This document shows, piece after piece, positions 1 through 10,759 of a stretch of DNA of 64,000 nt (the first letter of the stretch is position 1; each line of letters starts with the position of its first letter). A program made the position numbers and the translations under genes. Under the pieces are notes generated by a model. It did not search any database, was not told the origin of the DNA, and was given only the letters and a program-made list of their open reading frames with translations. Origin of the DNA: Pyrrhosoma nymphula (Eukaryota; Arthropoda; Insecta; Odonata; Coenagrionidae); contig OY754336.1 in the NCBI GenBank assembly GCA_963573305.1, positions 18,264,699 through 18,328,698 of the forward strand, in the 5' to 3' direction.

Positions 1-423
1 GAAACACATAAAATGTGATGACACAATGGTGATGTGAATGGTTGTATGGCCGGAATGGCTCCTTTCTACTTCTTGGGCTCTGCGTGCCCCGAAACGCCTG
101 TTCTGTATCTTTACCACTGTCTGTGTGCCTGATTCAAACTTTGCTTTCCTCTTCTGTGTACGTAATTTCTTCTCTGCCGGTGAGTGAAAATGTCCAGCGC
201 CATCTCTCGGCGACTTTTACGGACTAATCTTGGGGGTGTTTGATTCATATAAACCCCCCGCCGATTCCAGTGTTTCTTTAGTAGTCTAGATAGCTTAGTG
301 GTCAGAGCATCCGGCGCGAAATCGGAAGGTCCGTGGTCCCGGTCTAGACGAATTTTTTTCACTTGGAATCGGCCATCATTCCATCTTCACATCACCATTG
401 TGTCATCACATTTTATGTGTTTC
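1..423. repeat. Perfect 38-bp inverted repeat bounding a 423-bp unit
   Basis: Bases 1-38 are exactly the reverse complement of 386-423. The arms begin GAAACACATAAAATG. The left arm touches the window edge, so the repeat may be longer. The right arm doubles as the tail of the tRNA-like SINE at 283-420, and the left arm resembles an inverted copy of that tail. The unit could therefore be two SINE copies in inverted orientation or a small inverted-repeat transposon. Which of the two it is cannot be settled from one copy. Confidence 0.6.
283..420 (+). repeat. tRNA-derived SINE, copy 1
   Basis: A tRNA-like head carries an A-box-like TAGCTTAGTGG at 291-301 and a degenerate B-box-like GGTCCGTGGTC at about 328-338. 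A run of seven T at 353-359 could terminate RNA polymerase III. The same head and the following tail (AATCGGCCATCATTCCA and onward) recur on the minus strand at 25960-26079, which shows this is a dispersed family. The head does not fold as a normal tRNA with a clear acceptor stem, so a functional tRNA gene is unlikely. Confidence 0.6.
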
Positions 424-492
424 CTATCCTCTTTCTTTCACCACCTGTTTGAACGAAATATTTATTATTTACGCCTGTGAGCGGTTTGAGTG

Positions 493-505
493 AATGAATG
501 AATGG

Positions 506-537
<32 letters not shown>
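493..537. repeat. Microsatellite GAAT then TA
   Basis: About three GAAT units at 493-504 run straight into about fifteen TA dinucleotides at 507-537. Low-complexity sequence only. Confidence 0.9.
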
Positions 538-542
<5 letters not shown>

Positions 543-694
543 CTGTGCCACAGGTGGGGCGGAATGAAATATACATACATAGTCAATCGATGAAAAATCA
601 CTCGTGGTGAAAATAAAAATTAACTGAGGTGTCACAGGCGTGACAAGCTAAAAAATATAGGCACACACAAAAAAGGAAACTCACACGTTTGTTT

Positions 695-729
695 GATATT
701 TCGGCAGCACGACTGTCATCTTCTGGGTT
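695..729 (-). ncRNA. Hammerhead-ribozyme-like motif (degenerate)
   Basis: On the minus strand the order is ACC, CAGAAGA, an imperfect hairpin GACAG/CUGCC, then GAAAUAUC. This matches the hammerhead core order CUGANGA, stem II, GAAA, short stem III, UH, with one core change (U to A). No foldback partner is obvious. It belongs to the motif family also seen at 888-925, 10475-10510, 17876-17922 and 52300-52345. Confidence 0.3.
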
Positions 730-782
730 GTATAGAGTAATATATATATTTATTTATTTATTCGTTGGGAAATTTTCGCCAA

Positions 783-993
783 TTGGCCACAAATATATAA
801 AATAAACTTACAGGAGGTGAGGGAAAGAAATATAGATATAAAAAGGATTTGTTCTTACAGAACGTTTCCTCAGCTTTAGAAGTCTAAAGCTGAGGAAGAA
901 CCAACCGGTCCGAAACGTTCTGTAAGAACAAATCCTTTTTACATCTATCTCTTTCTCTCACCTCCTGTAAGTTTATTATATATTTGTGGCCAA
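783..993. mobile_element. Foldback element with long inverted arms
   Basis: The unit starts TTGGCCACAAATATATAA and ends with its reverse complement. The two arms, of about 90-100 bp each, cover most of its length and include the block around GGAGGTGAG and the block GGATTTGTTCTTACAGAACG. The centre holds TTTAGAAGTCTAAAGC. No coding capacity is visible. The right arm carries a hammerhead-like core (CTGAGGA at 890-896, GAAAC at 912-916). In the left arm the matching hairpin is deleted. It is probably a non-autonomous element. Confidence 0.75.
888..925 (+). ncRNA. Hammerhead-ribozyme-like motif in foldback right arm
   Basis: CTGAGGA at 890-896 fits the CUGANGA core. A spacer containing AACCAACCGGTC follows, then GAAAC at 912-916 and GTTCTGTA, which could give a very short stem III and a GUA or GUU cleavage site. 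The stem II pairing is weak here. The assignment is by pattern only. Confidence 0.3.
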
Positions 994-3900
994 AAGTTAC
1001 GGATTTGGAAAGGTGGTTGCCTACTTTCAAGGAGCACATGTGCCTTAATGTTAGTAAGAGCTGGCATTCCCCGTATTTCTCCGAATCGACCGTAATCTTG
1101 AGAGCACGGACTCAGTTACGGAGTAATTTCAGACTTTTTTTTCGACTTACGCCGCACGTGTCGGAACGCATCTATTACGTAACTCGGGGACTGCCTCTAT
1201 TTAAAATACTTCGAAAAATACCTGCCCTTCTAGACCGGGCCTTAAGGGGTTTTTTGACTGGGCACCGTTTCCGCTCGTCATAAAGCCCTTATTAAAATCT
1301 CAAGTTGAGAATGACGTCTCAGGCCAATAAGAAATTCCTGAAACCTACCAGATGGAGCAGAGCAGAGGATTACAGAACACAAGTCTCGATGGACACAGTT
1401 TCACTTCCCATAGTGGTTGTAATGATCTCCCGGTAGCCATATTCACATGGGAACTCTTCCTTCAACTGTAAACTTAAATGTGAATCACATTCAAGAGGAA
1501 CAGAGCGACGCTTAAGAACGGTTAGTGCGTCCAGTCACGGCTCATCTACCATAGTGGAGGGATATCCCAGCTCGTGAAAGCCACTTATTATGCCAGCGGA
1601 AAAAATGAAAGATGAATTAAAGGCAAAGGCTTTTAATTACAAAACTGCTTTTTCAGTTAGACGGCAAAGGGTTTATTTTGATGAACATGAAAGACTTCCG
1701 TCACAAAAAATGGGTGATGTTTCTCATAAACCTGCATATGAAGTTTTTCAGTGCTGAACTACGTGCGAATGAGACATACATATTTTTAAACGATCTTGAT
1801 CGATCGTACTAAGATGGTTCACAGTCAGTTACAGGAATTCTAGATTTCCCGATCCACACTACAAAAACAATTACGTTACACGTGAAATGGCAGAATAGCC
1901 CAACGCATGCTTAGAAAAGCTACCCAGTGCATGACTGGCGTGGTGATAAAGATGATAACTCAGATATTAGAATAATACAATTAGGGATGATCTTACTTCA
2001 CTCTATATGCTATGGATCTATAGAGGTTCCAAAAATATGGTAAATTATTTACGCTACAAAATCACAACTTTGGAAAATGTTAACAAATTACCATTAGTAT
2101 CCTTGAGCCATATTTTTCACCACGGATGTCAATCTACTTCTGAAGAGCAAAAAATGTTTTCATGTTTTCTACAAACAACCGCTAAGTGTGGTCGAACATC
2201 AATCTTACAGTGGTTTACCAGCAGGTTTCTCGGAGGGACTACGCGGTATGAGTGCAAGAAAGGTATTGCTTCACAAATTTTTCAATTTTCATTTTTGATG
2301 AATGAAAAAAGCCGGACATATATTATCTACGATTACTTCAGTGATAAAAAACCAATGGGATACACAAAACGATCCAGTTATACCAAAACGACAACTTTGA
2401 GGGACAAGGCAGATGAAGTTAAGGAATTCAACCTCGCATCATCTCAGTTCACATGTTACCCGAGGAATCGTTGAGAAACAGAGTCAAGTTTCGAAGTTTC
2501 GCCACAGTTCACGCTGTTCGCCATTCCCAAATATCACGATCATGACTCCGGTAAGAGAAACTATCTGTGAAATGCAAGGCATGAGTTGACGGAACGCCAT
2601 CCGGATGCATTATACGGGTCAGCGAGAACCCAACACTGAACCTTGAACTCGTGGAGGGAGGATGGGATCCTCTGCGAAGCGTAACCTCTCCCTCCCCATA
2701 TCTGCGCCTGCCTTTCTCTACGCTGTCCAGACGGAGATGGCGACGTCACAGTTACTTGCGCTACACACACTACATACAATATTCAGTCCAACCTACGGGC
2801 TCAACGGAGCACGTCCCGCTGGCGGACGACCGCCGGCAGCTCCGCCCCCTTTCTGCCGCGAGGAAACCCTACACAAGGGCTGAAACACGGCTGGGGTGGA
2901 ATGCACGGGAGGGTGAATAAATCAGCGAGGATTTCCCTCCGCACGATGCGATGCATGCCTACGCGAAAGTCAAAAGAGGAGAACCAAGATAGTACGCGTC
3001 CCGCTATCCTTAATGCGAGCAAAAAACTTTCTCAAGAGCGAGGAGCGACTCTTGGGCGTGAAGGATAGCATCACCACCACCAAACACTATGTTCGATCAC
3101 GTGCACTTAAATAAATTCTCACCGACTAAGGTGACGTATTAATCGCAGATGTATGAGGTCCGATCGAATCTGCGTTAATCCATCAGTACTTCTAAGCGCG
3201 GTCTTTTCACGACTACTCATAAATGTTCTCGGCGAATTCTTGTCTCAATCGCATAAAAGGCTTACCAGCTACGCTTGAAAGATCAGAAAATTATCAAATG
3301 AGTATTAACACCCGACTGAGTTAACAATTCTCGTCTTGATAAATGCGTTGCACTGTAGACTCACAGAACTACGATATATTTTCATCGCCGTCTCAAGACG
3401 ACCCTGGACGTGCAATAAAAGTAAGAACCCTAAATTTCACAATCGATGAAAGTAAATACGTAATATTTTTTCAACAAAAGCCCAAGAATTTTATGTCATT
3501 CAGGATCGAGTAATACTTTTAAAAATATCACATTACGGCACAAACTGTTTGACATCTTTTAAATGCCCAATGTACACAAATCCATGAATATAAGCTCATT
3601 TACTGTTACCTTGTATGGTATACAGTTAACGATTACTGCAAGTTTCTCTGTCCGAGGCTTTGACTTACACTCAAGCAATATCTAAACACACTGAAATTCC
3701 TCCAGAGCCACAATTACAATACAATTCGAGTCCCTCATTCTGGGCGAGAAGGCAGGCACGACTGAAAAATATCTCACCTTTTCTTCACTTTGGACTCGAC
3801 GAACCTATGTGTGTGTTCCGTTAACATGACACACTTGATACCATATCAGTCGACGCCATTATATCGAAAATTAACCGAAAAAGATACCTTCCGATACGTT

Positions 3901-4200
3901 GAACCAGTATCGTTACGCATTCATGGCACTTGGCGATAATCCTCTTTTTTCCAGTGGGAGTGAGGAGAAAAATTTGGCAACAAAGCTGACTTAACACTCG
4001 AATAGAACGGCTGGAAAGAGTTATTGAACAATGATTTAGTAGCCGTTTAGAGCAGATGGCCGAAAAGACAGGGAGGATTTGATTTTCGTGGTCGGCAATT
4101 CTGCTCAGGGGCGGGGACGAGAGGCCGTAACTCAAAATCACAAGTCAAACGCGCTCATTTGCCGATCAGAAATTAATACAAGGTAGGCCCTCATCCACTT
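994..4200. other. AT-rich stretch, no gene recognised
   Basis: No convincing coding region, RNA gene or repeat is seen here. An open frame of 155 codons at 2007-2474 (+) has no recognisable domain and no supporting splice context. A short GC-richer patch at about 2640-2900 is not interpretable. Confidence 0.4.
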
Positions 4201-4269
4201 GGCACAACATTGGCTCTCGACGCCTCTACAACTCAGTGCCGAGTAACGCCACGGATTACTTCACACGAG

Positions 4270-4345
4270 ATACAATCTACATCAGAATTCTACACTCCTA
4301 GCCGCCGCAAGGGCGTGTCACTGGGGTGGCTAGGACACCAGTCAC
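4270..4345 (-). repeat. Degenerate LINE 3' end
   Basis: The segment with CTAGCCGCCGCAAGGGCGTG followed by GTGGCTAGGACACCAG matches, with decay, the conserved 3' hairpin of the LINE at 9655-10205 (CCGCAAGCCGCC, then GTGTTAGGACACCAG). The TCTACATC tail is also partly kept at 4275. Only the last 70 or so bases of the element remain. Confidence 0.4.
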
Positions 4346-4349
4346 GAAG

Positions 4350-5100
4350 AAGACATGGAATTAGGAAAAGGAATCATGAGGAGGGCTGCCAACGTAAGGA
4401 GAGCTGACTACAGGAGAATCCGCTCCAACAGTAAGAAATCCCCGGAGAATAAGTTAAAAGCATAGTTATAACAAAAGGTAGCTGTTTATTCTCAATAAAT
4501 GGGCAGCACGGATTGTAACATTTGATTACAACTGATCTAGCTCTACCAAGATTTACTTTAAATGTGATACAATGTCATAATTTACCATCACGTACCAATC
4601 ATCTACACAATAAATTGTTGAGATATATTTACAATTAATAGCAATCAACTAGAGAAAATTATTCATAGGAGAAAACGACTATAAAGGGAAGAATTATTTG
4701 TAACTTTTCACTTAAACTTAAAAAGGGAAGAAAACGCCTCGATCCGGGAGGCGGGATATTTCAAAAATCCTAGACCGATTCCGGGAGAGTGGGCAACCCC
4801 GATTTTAAAAGGAAAGAACGAAAACTAAGATGAGTTCTGACGGATCGGAGTAGCGCTCGGATTTATTTAAAGCGTGGGAAGATGAAATGTTTCTTTCAAC
4901 ATTTTTGTTGGAGAGTGAATCTCTCTCGTTTTGACGCTTCCAACATTTTTGGATATTCTGTCAGGATCCACCCCTGACGAGAATCCGCGGTTGAACTCGA
5001 TGGATCTGTGAAGCAAGCGAGGCTGGAATATCCAAGCCACCGCTCTTTGTCCGAGGGCCGGCGCTCCGTAAACGAAGAGATGAAATATGCCCGACTTTTA
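4350..5100. other. AT-rich spacer, nothing recognised
   Basis: Nothing is supported here beyond a gradual rise in GC towards the skewed island that follows. Confidence 0.4.
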
Positions 5101-5405
5101 CACTTTTGAGGCTCGCGGCTATCTCTTTCCGCCTCAAGAGAGCCTCTCTCCCTTGCGTGGACCTCCCATTCCGAGAGGCGCACCTCACTCTTCGAGTCCT
5201 CGAAATGGAAAAAAGGATAAGAGGGTTTGAGGGGGAGGCTCCCCCATTCCCTAAGTCGTCCCTCCCTCAACCCAAACACGCCCACCTGACCTTGCTGCAT
5301 CTCCAAACCCATTCCATCTTCTCCTCCCCGCCCCATACTTCCTTCCTCTCTCGGGAAAGTTCAGTATTCCCCCCAACCCTAAGGATGTTTTCCCTACCCT
5401 CGACA

Positions 5406-5408
<3 letters not shown>

Positions 5409-5436
<28 letters not shown>

Positions 5437-5452
5437 CAAGAGAGAGAGAGAG
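5409..5452. repeat. GA microsatellite
   Basis: About 20 GA units with one interruption (GCAA). Confidence 0.95.
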
Positions 5453-5842
5453 TTTCTCGGGAGAATTCTTTCTAATGGGGACTGACCCCGGTCGTCAGCA
5501 GTCCCGACCATCGGGGAAGAGAAATACGAACGAGGAGGAGGAGAAAAAAGAAGAAGATATCGGCAAGTCGACGTGGAAGGAGAAAAAAAAGCGGAGGCTA
5601 GGAATTAACTCTCTCTTTGTTTTGCGTGCTGGCGCGAGAAAACGGGCAAGAGGATGAAGAACAAGAAGAGGGAGAAGGCTTCTCGACTCTACAGGTGAGA
5701 CGGGGAGGGGAGAGGAGGCTTTTGGGAACAGGGAGTGAGAGAGAGTGAGAGCAAAAAGGAAATGAAAACGTTTGTTGGTATTCGGGCTCGGGGATTTTCG
5801 GAAGGAGAGGAGGAGGCCGGGCGGTGTTGGGGGTTGTTTGGC

Positions 5843-5857
5843 GGGGGGGGGGGGGGG
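5843..5857. repeat. Poly-G run (15 G)
   Basis: An uninterrupted G tract inside the skewed island. Length is often unreliable in assemblies. Confidence 0.9.
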
Positions 5858-6449
5858 AGGGAGGGTGGAGGGGAATAATGAGCGGTTGGAATTAACATTT
5901 CCTCCGATGCGGGAGGCCGTTCATCTCGGGGGCACTCCGTTATCGTGGGGAGGAGAGAAAAAAGGAGAGAGGAGGTTTTGTCTGGTCTCGACTGTGCCTC
6001 CTCCTATCTCTTCCCACCCTCTTTCATTCGCTCGCCCGCGGACTACTCTTCGCAGGGGACGTATTCCAGCCGCCGCCGTTAGGCTGAGCGTGCGGGAGTG
6101 TCATGTAAATCCGCAGAGGGAGAGAGAGATAGAGAGCGAAGGGCTATCTCAACACATCGGGAAAAAAACGGAGTTGTTCCCGGACGGCGTCCGACAAGCC
6201 CCCTTATCACCCCGCCGTGCAAGGGCACATCCTCTCCCCACGCTCCTGCTAATATTCCCGCGCCACCTCGCACTCTCTTCACTCGACTCCCGAACTTCGG
6301 TTGGACGAAGACGAGTAAGAGCGAAGCTGGCGCCCCCTTGCCGATTCTCTCCCAACAAAAAAACTGTCGCTGGGACTGCACTGGAAACATGCGGAAAATA
6401 TTCGAGACCAATCGGAGAAATATCGCATAAATATTCAAGAATGCATGAA

Positions 6450-7590
6450 AAACTGTTTTGAAATATCCTTTACGGGATATGAGACTAGAGACCTCTCTCC
6501 TCTGCGAAACCAGGATTGGAGTCCCTTCAGTCGTGAAGAGGCCAAGCGAGAATGGGACACTTCTATTGCGGGACAGTTATTCACTGAGAGATATTGTGGG
6601 GAACCCGAGTTTCCTTCTGACACCGATTAGGCTACTTCACCAATCGGTGGATTTGATTACACGGATCAGATATTGGAAACAGATACTATGACTGAAATAT
6701 TACCATAACTATTTTTGCTCTCGCACAAATTGATACCATTTAAGAACCAAGGTCATGCACCACAACAATTTAGATTCAACATACTAACTACCGTCCTGGT
6801 CCATATTTTACACAAACTCACAAATACTGGTTTACTAACACCCGGTGGAGAATAATATGACGGTTGCATCACTTTCGTCTACACAGAAGTGAAAAGTAGA
6901 TACAAGCATAATGACTCCACGATGAAGGAAAGGGGAACTGTAAGTTGAGGGGACCATAAATGACCTTCTCAAATTTTGGCCACAAAACAGCATTTTCACT
7001 CATACTATTCTATTGTTGACTAAAATTTCATCGTCACCTCAAATGACACATTTCTCATAATAAAAAATGTTGTCCTTCATACAAGGCATTAAAAATGTAA
7101 TGTTTTAACCTACATTTAGTAGTGTAATTGACAGTCTCAGATGTATATTTGAGGAAATGTTTCATCCTTGGAACGAAAAGGACTGCCATTACAGCTACTT
7201 ATCTATTTCATTGTTGTTACCTTTCCTGGAAAATAGATTGAATATATCCACGGGTTTCACACCGGATTACGACCCTGATAACCAAACCTGGAGTGAAATC
7301 TATACTCAATCAATTTCACTGTTGACAACCAAGGGCTTGTTGCGGGTGACTCTGTATAAGGTAATACCACGGCTAGTCCCGGTACCCTCGGTATTTTTAT
7401 GTTCCAACCACCGGACGATATTATTTCCAGCGAAACTATGATCGCCAACAACAATACTGATAGAGGAAATTCCAGCATTTTAAGTTCATCTTTAGTATCA
7501 AATATTACAGTAACATAAAATCATAAATGTTACCATCTGTGGAACAGGATAAATGATTAACTTTCTATGCATCAATCCTAAAATCAGGGG
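6450..7590. other. AT-rich spacer, no gene recognised
   Basis: No repeat partner within the window and no recognisable protein domain. The open frame at 7157-7441 (+) has no family I recognise. Confidence 0.4.
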
Positions 7591-8950
7591 GTGGTGGCTG
7601 CCTTCTATGGATGACGCACCCCCATACACTCCGAACTGTTGAAGTGGAAATGGAAACGAATGCAAGGTGAGTCGGAGGAGGAGGTTTGCATGAGGACGGC
7701 CCTCCGAGGCGGGGGGGTGGGGAGGAGGGAGAAGCCAAAGGCAAGGGGGGAGGGAGGGGGAGGAGATTTGTGTGGAATGCTATGGGAATTCACGAAAACT
7801 CAACCTCGTTGAGGAGGCAGAGTAGGTGGTGACGGGTGGTAGTGTGGGGTCTCGTGAAAAACGAGCTTAAGTAGGGGTTACGGATGGACGAGGGGGGTGA
7901 GGAGGCGGGGGAGGAGGGGAGTGTGGCAGAGGGTGGGGGAGCCGGTAAGCAGACAGGGCCGGAAAAGACTCCGGGGCACGAGGAGGGAAGTGGGAGGACG
8001 CGGAGGGCGGGTGGGTGGGTGGGGCGGAGAGGAAACGCCAAGAGAGTTTAGAAGAGGTTGGAGGGGAGGGCGTTAAAACGAGAGGAGAAGTGGAAGGGGG
8101 GCACGGTGTTTGAAGAGTCGGGGGCCGTGGGGTGGGTGTTCACTGTTTCCCGATGGGAGGAGGGGGGGTAGAGGGGGGGAGTGAGAAGGGGTTGTTGCCT
8201 CATTTTTTCCCTCTCCAGAGGTTAGCGGGGAGGGAGGGAGGAGAGCACGATGGGGAGGGTGGTGGTGTGCGAGAGGTAAAACTTACACGAAATCGCCGCA
8301 GTGCCTCATACTGACAAGATAATAGCAGGTTTTGAGACACGGACGAACGAGGAGGAAAAGAGGAGAGGAAGGAGGTTGCCCCGACTTCTTCCCAAGGGCT
8401 CTCGCTCTCCCCGCCCCCTTTCCGACCCGACTATTATTTCCCCTCCCTTCCCACAATCCAACGTGGCAGCGGGGCCTTCCCTCGCCTCCCCTCTCCCGAA
8501 CGCTAAAGCATTCTCCTCTCCCGCCAAACTTTTGAAATATTTCTTTGTTTTCTCCCACACGAGAAAGAGCGGGACTCCCCCACCAGCCACAGCCCGCCTC
8601 CTTCCCGCTGTCCCCTTTATTCAAACCATGCGTGCTGCGTCTGCGAGGCGAATTAAATGGCAATTATTGCGAAGCACCAAAAGAGATACGAGAGAGCTCC
8701 CTCTTCCACTTCTCCTTCCCTCCCGAATTCTTCGGTCATTGTGAGATCCCCCAAGACTTCCACGGCGTGCCTCTCGCAAGCAGCCGGGAGTCAGATTTCG
8801 TATCCTCAAACAATAAACAAACAGATATTGAGTGTTTTTTGTGTCTTTTTCCTTTTACTCTTTCCCCTGTCTCCGTCGAGTAGTGATTTGATCGTGGGGA
8901 AGTCTTCTGGCCCCACGGCTTTCTTTCTCTTTTTCCGTTAATTAAATTTC
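7590..8950. other. G-rich and CpG-rich skewed island
   Basis: From 7590 to 8280 the plus strand is very G-rich, with many runs of 4-7 G. From 8390 to 8760 it becomes C/T-rich, so the skew flips near 8350. Open frames here on both strands are low-complexity. A skew flip can mark a transcription start or an R-loop region, but no exon is demonstrable. Confidence 0.4.
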
Positions 8951-9508
8951 CTCTGCGCCGCAGCCATGAAAGAAGAGTGGGACAGCCACCACTCCTTCCT
9001 TCCGCATCTCAAGACGACGGCGATGCTTCACAAGGTTTTTTGTTCGAACGCCACTTCTTTTGATTCGATGGAAATGACCGCGCATTAGCCTACGATTTCA
9101 CGCACCGTTTGGCCGCCCGACTCCGATTCACGTGCCTCCATTGTGATCTCGGGTCGTCACTCTGACCCTCCTCTGTCCGCTTCGTACCCTCGAACAAACA
9201 TCACCCTTAAATAGCCGTGGCCAGCCACTTTAACTTGTCAACGTGTGACGCTTTTAGGTAACTTTCTCATGCGTTAGGGAGATCACCAGCTCTGTTAGGT
9301 CGAAGTTCCGAGTTTGGTGTTAAATGAAAATGACAGGAGGATACTGAAGTTTAATTAAACCTGCCCTTGGAGCATATTAAGCTAGGACAAGTATGCAGTT
9401 TCAATATAATTAATAATAATAAATTGTACAAGTATTCACAAATGAATTAAGTTTATTAATAAATAAATTTGATAGCTTGCGGCTTGAGTTCGTGGAAGTG
9501 ATAGATAT

Positions 9509-9588
9509 CCATTTTGAATAAAAAACTTCGTACTTTTCCACACTCTATTTAAAAAACTGCGACCGGTTTCACCATAATATGGCATCTT
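9509..9588. repeat. Left arm of inverted repeat flanking a LINE fragment
   Basis: The reverse complement of this segment matches 10480-10559 with few differences, including GATGCCATATTATGGTGAAA and GGAAAAGTA. About 890 bp, mostly LINE sequence, lies between the arms. Confidence 0.75.
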
Positions 9589-9593
9589 CTCTT
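9558..9593 (-). ncRNA. Hammerhead-ribozyme-like motif (left arm)
   Basis: The minus strand reads AGAAGA, hairpin GCC/GGT around ATATTAT, then GAAACCGGTC followed by GCA. This is the mirror of the motif at 10475-10510. The first core residues are degenerate (AGAAGA instead of CUGANGA). Confidence 0.3.
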
Positions 9594-9654
9594 CACTTCG
9601 CGGCCTTTTTTGAATCATTGCTTCGACAGATCTTATCCTACTTTCCTTACCCTT

Positions 9655-10205
9655 CAGTCACAGATCTACATCTACATCTACATACTACCCCGCAAGCCGC
9701 CTCAATAGGCGTGTGGCGGGGGGTGTTAGGACACCAGCCGTTTACATATAAAAAGGAAACGCTCTATGAAATTACGCCTTGCATTTATTAAAGTCCCTTA
9801 TTGTTCGGGGGAAAAACGAATTCCCATACCTATCCGTTCGGCAAAATATCTCTCTTAATTTATCGTTTCTGTCGGACCTGGAAATATAGTGGGGTTCTAA
9901 TATGATGTTCTCCGTGTCGCTCTGAAAGATATCTATTCTCAATTGCTCAAGTAATCTAAGCCTAGCGCGCAGCCTCCGAGTCTCTAGCGGCTCCCAGCCT
10001 AATTCGTTTAACGTCTGCGTAACGCTGTCTGTACGCCCGTAGCAGTTTTTGACGAATCGCGCAGCTTTCCTTTGTATTTTATTAAGTTCCCGAATTAATT
10101 CTTTCTGCACCGGATCCCATATGCTTGCTGCATATTCAAGGTGTGGCCGGACGAGTGCAAGATAGCACCTCTCTTTTACTTTTTCATCTGAGAATCTGAT
10201 GTGAA
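9655..10205 (-). mobile_element. 5'-truncated LINE 3' end (CR1/Jockey-like)
   Basis: The minus strand encodes the C-terminal part of a non-LTR reverse transcriptase. From about 10200 it runs through a typical block, VRPHLEYAASIWDPVQKEL, then NKIQRKAARFVKNCY, and ends with RTDRYGNSFFPRTIRDFNK and a stop near 9772. These are standard features at the end of LINE ORF2, just after the polymerase domain. Next come a short 3' UTR with a hairpin-forming CCGCCACACGCC/GGCGGCTTGCGGG block and a TGTAGA repeat tail (9662-9685). Such repeat tails are typical of CR1-like 3' ends. The 5' end is lost, as in most LINE insertions. No full enzyme is encoded. The fragment is flanked by the inverted repeat 9509-9588/10480-10559. 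Confidence 0.85.
9662..9735 (-). repeat. LINE 3' hairpin and TGTAGA repeat tail
   Basis: A short tandem TCTACA (minus: TGTAGA) sits next to a GC-rich inverted repeat. The same terminus recurs in degraded form at 4270-4345, 37925-37997 and 39318-39371, which defines a LINE family end. Confidence 0.75.
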
Positions 10206-10474
10206 TCTGAATCAGCGCGTGGTCATTCCAGATGTTTGGGCTGGGGCTTTAACCAATCTTCCTTTTTTAAAAAATAGAAAACAGTATAACTTGGTGACTT
10301 TCTACTCCTCCCACTGTCTTCCCCCGATTCACTTTCCTTCCTTTCCTCTCGATTTTTCCACTACCCCTTCTTACTCTGCCATGCCCCAACCTCCTCTCTC
10401 CCCCATTTCAAACCAACCCCCACCATTTTTAACTTTCTCTGGGTACATAATGTATGACCTAAGCTTCAGAATGT

Positions 10475-10510
10475 GCCAGAAGATGCCATATTATGGTGAA
10501 ACCGGTCGCA
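10475..10510 (+). ncRNA. Hammerhead-ribozyme-like motif (right arm)
   Basis: The order is TGC, CAGAAGA (10477-10483), hairpin GCC/GGT around ATATTAT, GAAAC (10498-10502), CGGTC, then GCA. TGC and GCA could form stem I, ACCGGU a tiny self-complementary stem III, and GUC the cleavage triplet. One core base differs from CUGANGA. Confidence 0.35.
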
Positions 10511-10559
10511 GTTTTTAAAACAAAGAGTGGAAAAGTATGAAGTTTTTGATTAAAAATGG
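10480..10559. repeat. Right arm of inverted repeat flanking a LINE fragment
   Basis: Reverse complement of 9509-9588 (see that entry). It continues directly into the foldback at 10551-10758. Confidence 0.75.
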
Positions 10560-10758
10560 TTATTAATAAATGCTTTTTATTATTTCTGGGATTTATCGCG
10601 ATTTGCTGCTTTTTCACGTTTCGCCTCTCTTCCAGGAGGCATCGTAAGGACACTTTACCTGACAACGCCGGCACCTTCATGAAGAGAGGCGAAACGTTGT
10701 GAAAAAGCAACGAATAGCGATGGATCCCGGGAAAAATAAAATGCCAATCATTAAAAAT
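10551..10758. mobile_element. Foldback element
   Basis: The left arm (AAAAATGGTTATTAATAAA, then TTGCTGCTTTTTCACGTTTC and CGCCTCTCTTC) is an imperfect reverse complement of the right arm (GAAGAGAGGCGAAACG, then GTGAAAAAGCAACG and ATCATTAAAAAT). The central segment contains GACAACGCCGGCACC. It has no coding capacity and resembles the foldbacks at 783-993 and 17687-17968 in size and in having GAAACG near the arm centre. Confidence 0.65.
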
Positions 10759-10759
10759 C

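Larger units (their letters stand above)
5100..6450. other. GA/CT-skewed, CpG-rich island
   Basis: A GC-rich stretch with strong strand asymmetry. It contains a GA microsatellite (5409-5452), a run of 15 G (5843-5857) and many CpGs. Long open frames in several phases on both strands (for example 5772-6461 plus, 6079-6438 minus) consist of Arg/Glu/Gly- or Pro/Ser-rich low-complexity protein and are not credible genes. It could be a promoter-type CpG island, but no transcript start or exon can be shown. Confidence 0.45.

Noticed and set aside
1..423. Classical cut-and-paste MITE
   Set aside because: The inverted repeat is perfect, but the right arm coincides with a SINE tail and the left edge is cut by the window, so target duplications cannot be tested.
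5772..6461. 229-codon plus-strand open frame
   Set aside because: It lies in a GA/G-skewed island where several frames on both strands stay open. The composition is low-complexity.
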